From: Phascolomyces articulosus
Taxonomy: Eukaryota; Mucoromycota; Mucoromycetes; Mucorales; Lichtheimiaceae
Assembly (NCBI GenBank): GCA_025677815.1
Contig: JAIXMP010000013.1
Location: 868,001 to 932,000, forward strand
DNA: 64,000 bases
Direction of reading: 5' to 3'
The position numbers were made by a program, and so were the translations under genes. Positions 57,910 through 64,000 of this stretch are shown here, in pieces (the stretch's first letter is position 1; every line of letters starts with the position of its first letter). The notes under the pieces were generated by a model. It saw only the letters and a program-made list of their open reading frames with translations. It was not told the origin of the DNA and did no database searches.

Positions 57910-60659
57910 TTATTGTCGATCACGACCAGTTGTCAAAAGACGTTCATTTTGATCTACCAAATTTGCTGCCTTTTCAGCGAATTGAAGAGACAAGCTTTGA
58001 AGTCGTGAAGGTTCTACTCGATGCAATACAACAGCTTGAGAGACTTGATCCAAGGAAGCAGCTAATTCTTCGTTCCAGATAAGCTTAGCAACAATAGCAG
58101 AGACTCTTGTTACTGGCAAATCAAACATGTTGGCGAGTTGTGCAAGACCGAGGGTAGAGTAATAAGATGCGTAGGTGAAGAGATATGTACGAAGACCTTC
58201 TTCTTGAATCTTGGACACAAGCATATCCTTGATCATTTGTGTTTCTGGCATCAAATTCCAGATCTTGATAGCCAAAATGTAGTCACGAGCACGTTCCCAT
58301 TCACCAGAGGCAAGTGCCTTGGCAGCACTCATGATATGATCTCTGGTGTTTTCAGGGGGACCAGCAAAGGCTTGACGTTCGTTATAGTCGAGCAATCGAC
58401 GGAAGGGACGAGAGATGGTGCGCTTGTTATTAGGACCAGCTTGGGCTTGTGCAGGGATTTCTAAAAGCATGGAACAGGTCAAGAAGACACATTCGAGCAA
58501 TTCAAGGTTGATGTGCATGTGGAATGGAAGTTGACGTTGACGTTCCAATTGTTCGAGTTCAGGGCTGGTTTGTTGACCATAACGTTGTGCTTGAACACCT
58601 TGGGCAAGCAACTCCTTGACTCGACCAGAGCCTTGGATCTCTTGCAAACAGGCATGGGCTTCCTTGATCAAACCATCACGGAATGCACACAAACCGATTT
58701 GGACAACTGTGCGGTTATACAAAATTTGTGTAGAAATATCGGCTTGGTGGATAGAATCTTGCAAATGGGACATAAGCAACATATCACGAGCAGTGTGGAA
58801 GTGTCTGTGAAGAGCATAGTGATAGATGTGACATAACATGGCGCGGGTACGGAGAACAGATACATCTTGCTTATAGAGGTATGTACACAATTGATGGATC
58901 AATTGAGAAGGCTCTGTGGCAGTGATCACCTTGGAGGTAATGTAATTAGGCAACATGGATTTGGCCATGGTTTCAGTCGATTGAATGACTTGTTCAGGCT
59001 ATATATATTTTTTGTTGTTGTTGGATATAAATTAACATTTCTGTTTCCTTGCTTTCCTTCACCATCTTATATACATATATCCATCTTATTAGTAGTATGT
59101 CATCCTCAAAAAAATATACCTTATAATACAAATGATCTAATCGGCGAATAATAATTCTGGGCAAGTTCTCAAGCATGTTGTATTTCTCGATATAAGATTG
59201 TGCACGGATCAAAACGGCGTACAAGGCAGGTTCGTCACGCAAACGATCAATATAATCGGTGGTGTGGGGATCAATGCTTTGCAATGATTTTGTGAATTCA
59301 TCATCCAAACGTTCGACTAAACTAATGATAGAACCGCGAATGTTGATAATTTGGTCCTTTTCAGGTACAATATCCTTATCATCATGATCAAGTTCATCAG
59401 CATCTTCACGAATAACAAAGGCTTCATGCTCTTCAACAATGCTGAGCAAAAGGTTGACTTCAGCTTCCACCTTCTTCCAGACATCAATTTGCATATGTTC
59501 CACCATACTGAGGTTGGTGTCGAAACGCGAGGGAATTAATGCCAAGAGAACAAGAATCTTTTGGAATGGTGATTCAGCTGCTTCAAGAAGACGTTCCAAA
59601 ATAGTAATTTGCTCATCACGATCCGTGTTCTAATATTGAAAAAAACAGGCAAAACAAATCAGTTTATCACTAAATTGGGTGTCCTCCTTTTTTTTCCGTT
59701 TTTTTTTTTACCTTCTTGCCACGGCTTTCCATGACTTCACGTAACTTGACAAAAATATTGTCGGCAGTAACAGGAACAACAGACTTGCCACCCTTACCAA
59801 CAGCAGTAAATCCATCCAATTCCGACTCATCCACAGTAGCAACGGCAGCAGCCTTACCCATCAAACCCTTCTTTGGTGTAGGACTTTGAGGCTTTTCTTC
59901 ATCTTCTGCCATATATGCTTCGGGATCCTTCTTGTATTCAGCAATAGGTTGTTCGTATTGCTTGGTAATCTTTCGCATTTTTTGCTTAATATTGTTCAAT
60001 CCTTTAGCTGCTGCACCACCCTTCTTCTTACCACCCTTTTCCTTAGGTGCTTCGGCAATCATGCCTTCAATTTCAACAATAGTCTTGACATAGATCTTAG
60101 GAAGAGGAATTGCATCGAAACCAGAGGTTGCCTTGTTTACACTGGCAGTCAACTTGTCGAATTCTTTTCATTGCCACGTTCATAGTTTTTTTTTTGGTAA
60201 ATATTAGTAAACAGTGAAAAAAATTGGATGGATATATTTTTGTTTTTATATATCCCATTTTTTGATTTTTTTTTTTTGTATCAAATAGAATAGGACACGT
60301 AACAAAAAAAACAAATAAAAATAAATAATAAAATTACCAGTTGAAATAAGATTCCAATCGTTATTCTTTTGACCATTTTCAATGGCTTTGATCGAACTAT
60401 TCATTTCATCGAGACGTTTATCGAGAGCCGATTTGACTTGACGTTTTCGACCAAATTCTTCATCGGAATCTTCGTCTGAATCGGATTCAGCACCTTTCAA
60501 AAATCGAGATTTCTTGGGTTGCTCTTCTTGGGTCTCTTGCTCTTCATCTGATTCTTCTCCTTCAGAGGAAGAAAGTTCTTCATCAGAAATGAAGGAGTCA
60601 TTGTCAGAGGATTCGGAATCGCTCTCGGAATCTGAGACAGAACGGAAGAATCGCGACAT
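57910..60659 (-). CDS. NIP1: Translation initiation factor eIF3 subunit c
   Basis: Core eIF3 subunit that bridges the 40S ribosome with eIF1 and eIF5. Exons (complement): 60338-60659, 59712-60163, 59120-59629, 57910-58998; 790 residues (yeast Nip1: 812). N-terminus: MSRFFRSVSDSESDSESSDN, the acidic eIF1/eIF5-binding tail, with many CK2-type SD/SE sites. The eIF3c_N region follows: STEFDKLTASVNKA, IPLPKIYVKTIVEIEGMI, a Lys/Gly-rich loop (EKGGKKKGGAAAKG), ILERLLEAAESPFQKILVLL and DVWKKVEAEVNLLL. Then IIRRLDHLYYK, ALHRHFHTARDMLLMSHLQD, ADISTQILYNRTVVQIGLCA and LECVFLTCSMLLEIP. The PCI domain is at the C-terminus (YSTLGLAQLANMFDLPVTRV, VSAIVAKLIWNEELAASLDQ), ending soon after with GRDRQ. Intron-poor relative to its length; intact. 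Confidence 0.95.
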
Positions 60660-63600
60660 ATTTGGTTAAAATAGAACGAAATATATATAAAAAGGTGTTG
60701 GGCCTTTAGCGAGTTCTGTTATAAGGGATGAAAAAGAAAACGCAACTCCAAAAAATAAAATAAAAAAATTTGACCGTCACATGACGAAAAAAGCGTGGCG
60801 TATAACTTTTGATCAGGTTATGCACCTGAGCGGAAGTCAATCAATTAAAAGTTTTGAGTTTGTTGTCAATGAATCTCTTTTTGCTTACCCAGAATCCGCA
60901 ACCTGTTTATAGTACAAGGAAATGTTCCTTAAACAGACACCAATGTCTGGATGCTATCATAATACCTTCACAAGCGACAAGGCCATTATTAGGCATGGGT
61001 GTTTCCCACATACTACAATTAACCTTGGGCCTAATAAAAGCAAATAGAAAAAAATAATATATGAACATTGCAAAATAATAACAATAACAGTGAAAACAAA
61101 AAAAATAAAGTCACCAACTTACACAAAACAGAGAAAAAGAAATGAGGACACACAAAAAACAATGGACACTTTTTTCCATACCTATACTAAAGAACAGGCC
61201 AACATCACGGCCAAAAGATGGCACACGCAAGATGGCGCACTTTACAACAAAAACACATTGGAAGAGTAGCCATCGATACGTGACGGTTGTGCCCAACGCT
61301 AGAAAAGAACTAGACAGTGATATCGTGCACAAAGGTAAAATATCCGGATCTGAACTGTTGTAAAAAACAGAAGACGGAAAGAAGATATACTAATGCAAGC
61401 AGTGACACTTCAGTTTCAATGCGTGCCAGACAAAAAAAAAAGAACATCCCAGAAAGACTAAAAAAAAGTATATTAACACTAAGCGAAATATGTCTAATAG
61501 CTTCCTCACCCATTTATCCATTCACACCCCAAAAAGAAATATGACAGGTCCTTACCAGCCCATTTTTCCTTTTTCTACTATTAACAAGATAATTTAAAGA
61601 AGCATACCAAACAAGTTCCCTTGCATTCTCTCACTTGTTCAACCAAGCAATATCAACTATAAACGTACCTTTTGTTGTCAATAAGGAAGAATATAACATA
61701 TTATGTAATTATAATATAATTCATTATATGTTAGCCAGAGTTCTTACAGATGAATTATCATTGTAAACATGCCTCTCTCTTTGTTGTGCCTGTGGTGCAT
61801 TAATTTTGTCTCTGATCCTTTCAACCACTACTTTTCAAATTTCAGTGACCGTCAATACGGTTATTTCATTTCCATTTCCTCTTTCTAAGTATCATATCTT
61901 CATTCAACGTAAATAATGTGCAAAACATGAAGGTTGTTACTATCAACTATCTAAATAAAACTTTCTTTAACTGGAAACGCAAGAACCACCAAGGTATATT
62001 ATATTAGCTGGCTATGACGATGACAGTAGTAACAAATTATAAGATGAAACCTCATCAGCAGCTGTTTCTAATTTTTCTTTCATGTGCATCTTTTTCTGCT
62101 ATATACCTTACGTAATAGGAGAAAAAAAAAACTTTATAAAAAAAGAATGATAATTTCGGTCAAAGGACTCGAGGTCAAGATAACCAAGGTCATGAAAAAA
62201 AAAATGACAAGACAGAAACTAATGAGTAAGGTGAAGTCAAAGGTGCAGTAAGCGGTAGCGAAGAATAATCTTACTCTTCTTACTCTTCCCCTTTTTTTAT
62301 TTATTTTTACTTTTATCTTTTCAATATATACATTGGACCCTCCTTAAAAAAAAGTGATTAATCGAATGGTGTTTATTTAAAATGATGCATATTACAAAAA
62401 AAGAACACAAATGATACTGATGCTATTAAAAAAAAAGAGAATGGATAATAGTATAAGGCAGCTGAGAGAACCATGATATGGTGATGATTATATATGGACG
62501 ATGGGAGATAATAATAGGGAATATTAGTAATCGTCCTTTTTATGTATTTTTGGTGTGAAGTGGCCATTCCGTCCACAGTTGTGTGAGTGCTTACAATTTG
62601 TGGATAAAAAAAACAATGATGAGGGTGTGGTATGCTATGGTAAAACTGTTTGTAATATTGGATGCTTAGAGAAGAGGGGGTGTTTTTGAGTATGAATGAG
62701 CTTTGGCTATAAAAATGAAATAGTTGTTGGTGTTGGCATTGTATTGTTTTATTGTAGGTGTGGATCTTTAAATTAGTTATATAGAAAAATAATATATTAA
62801 CATATGATTATATTTGTATATCCATCAAAATGATGTATGAAAACCCTTTCTTCAACTTTATGTATGGCTTACCATTTGAATATAATGTTAAATCTTGTTC
62901 GTTCATCAAAATGTATAATGTATAGAACATGAATGAATTTGTCGTTGAGTTGAATATATAGATTTGTAAAGCGGATGGATTTTTTGACCTGAAGATGATA
63001 GATATAAACTATGATTTCCTATTGCATAGGGAATATTGATGATAAAATGTATAAGCATAGTTTGAAACAAAATAATATTGGAAGTGGTGGATCAAAACGA
63101 AGAAAAGTCTTGTAGAATAACGAAAATAGAATCGAATAGTAAAATTAAGATCTTGGTACGAATGTTGAGCCTTCAAGAGCCAAGATTTGTATCTTGACAT
63201 GATCCAAATATACCAATACCTAAAGAACTCAATGAACTGCTGGTTCGTACTAATCCATGTTCTCCGGGAAATCAACGGACCAAGTCACTCTGAAGATGAC
63301 TACGAAGAAGATGAACCAGAATCTGAAGAACCATCGCTACCATCCCGGCTCACATCCCCATCAACTCAAGAAAACAGCTAAATAGTTTTCCTTTCTCTAT
63401 TCCCCTCCTACATAAAATTTTCCTTCATTTTTTCCATATCTTCCACAACAGCTTAGCTTTTCCTCCCAAAAAAGGGGAGGGTTCAGCTGATGCCATATAA
63501 CTCTTATTTATGCATAATTTTTACCACAAAGTACTGCAAGGGAGCGACCATATACCTATAGCCGCAGGTCAGTTTAGTCTTCAACAATAATAAATATAAA

Positions 63601-64000
63601 TTTTAATCTAAAGAACTCAATGGAAAAGAGTAGATAATAAATGGCATACAAGAAAAATTTGTGTAAGAATTTCATAGGAGTAATAAGGGAAGGTTTTGTG
63701 TGTCCGTGTGTAAAAGTTGGAAAAAGAATATAGATTGGTTAAGAGAAAGAGGAAAGGGAACCAATATTCATTTGGAAAATAATAAAAAAAAAAGATCTCC
63801 AAAAATCCTTCGTAGTTTCATTTGTTGCTGTCATTTACTACTACCACATCCGATGTAAACTTGAGCGAAAAATAAACTGTGTATATACATTAATAGAGAA
63901 TATACGAGTGTTTTAGAATTTATAATGATTTGAAAGTAAAGATGCTTCTAATGATATTTAAGATACTATAAATATAACTTATCAATATGCTATTTCTCGT
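60660..64000. other. eIF3c promoter and 3.3 kb without a convincing gene
   Basis: After the eIF3c promoter, the plus strand is A/C-rich from 60869 to about 61540 with open stretches in changing frames: 60869-61057, 62 codons starting MNLFLLTQNPQPVYSTRKCS; 61115-61363; 61380-61544 (ASSDTSVSMRARQKKK). A further acidic stretch lies at 63187-63381 (HSEDDYEEDEPESEEPSLPS). None has a known domain, and I found no splice model that joins them. They may be remnants of a retroelement or decayed gene. The rest (61550-63180, 63390-64000) is AT-rich without signal. Confidence 0.35.

Noticed and set aside
63535..63575. 5S rRNA start-like sequence (AGCGACCATATACC)
   Set aside because: A match of about ten bases only; the following sequence does not continue as 5S rRNA.

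Overview
The window looks like nuclear DNA from an early-diverging filamentous fungus, probably Mucoromycota (Mucorales or a relative). This rests on the AT-rich intergenic DNA, the many short introns (about 60-180 nt, GT...AG with GTAAGT-like donors), a single-domain UDP-galactose epimerase with no fused mutarotase, a GPI-type chitin deacetylase, an Adp1-type ABCG transporter, a class-IIa-like histone deacetylase, and decayed multicopy-looking coding fragments. The assignment is an inference from gene content; no species marker is intact. I derived all gene models by hand, checking that every splice junction keeps frame.

Layout. 1-2524: 5' part of SEC24 (minus; the rest lies outside the window). 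3676-3854: a short structured element carrying the 5' signature of U2 snRNA. 5163-5447: small secreted Cys protein. 9264-9539: small acidic protein preceded by CCGCGG palindromes. 10098-12361: BUB1 kinase (plus), convergent with panB (minus, 12753-14307). 16938-20908: class II histone deacetylase (minus, 12 exons including a 9-nt microexon), divergent from ADP1, an ABCG transporter (plus, 14 exons, 21701-26244). 26245-30445: gene-poor, with traces of decayed coding sequence. 30446-33395: chitin deacetylase (plus, 13 exons, two apparent GC-AG introns), convergent with RPA43 (minus). 38445-39249: highly codon-biased secreted double-LysM protein. 39250-43573: gene desert holding the last ~59 nt of an 18S rRNA gene and a decayed coding region. 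43574-44972: galE/GAL10 (minus). 45706-49256: mitochondrial DNA polymerase gamma (minus). 49715-50827: an unrecognised GYARKS-motif gene and a second partial copy of its N-terminal module. 52495-53871: type II membrane glycosyltransferase-like protein (plus), convergent with COG8 (minus, single exon). COG8 shares a 118-bp divergent promoter with SNF8/VPS22 (plus). SNF8 converges on the eIF3c gene (minus, 57910-60659). 60660-64000: no convincing gene, only degenerate open stretches.

Most genes are housekeeping functions of secretion and endosomal sorting (SEC24, COG8, SNF8), cell-wall chitin biology (chitin deacetylase, LysM protein), chromosome biology (BUB1, HDAC), and RNA, protein or mitochondrial maintenance (RPA43, eIF3c, pol gamma). 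There is no operon-like clustering. The most unusual signals are the U2-headed RNA element, the microexon that encodes HDAC zinc-site residues, the cluster of tiny exons and GC-AG introns at the chitin deacetylase metal motif, the run of symmetric phase-1 exons in the ADP1 ectodomain, the orphan 18S tail, and the tandem modules near 50 kb.
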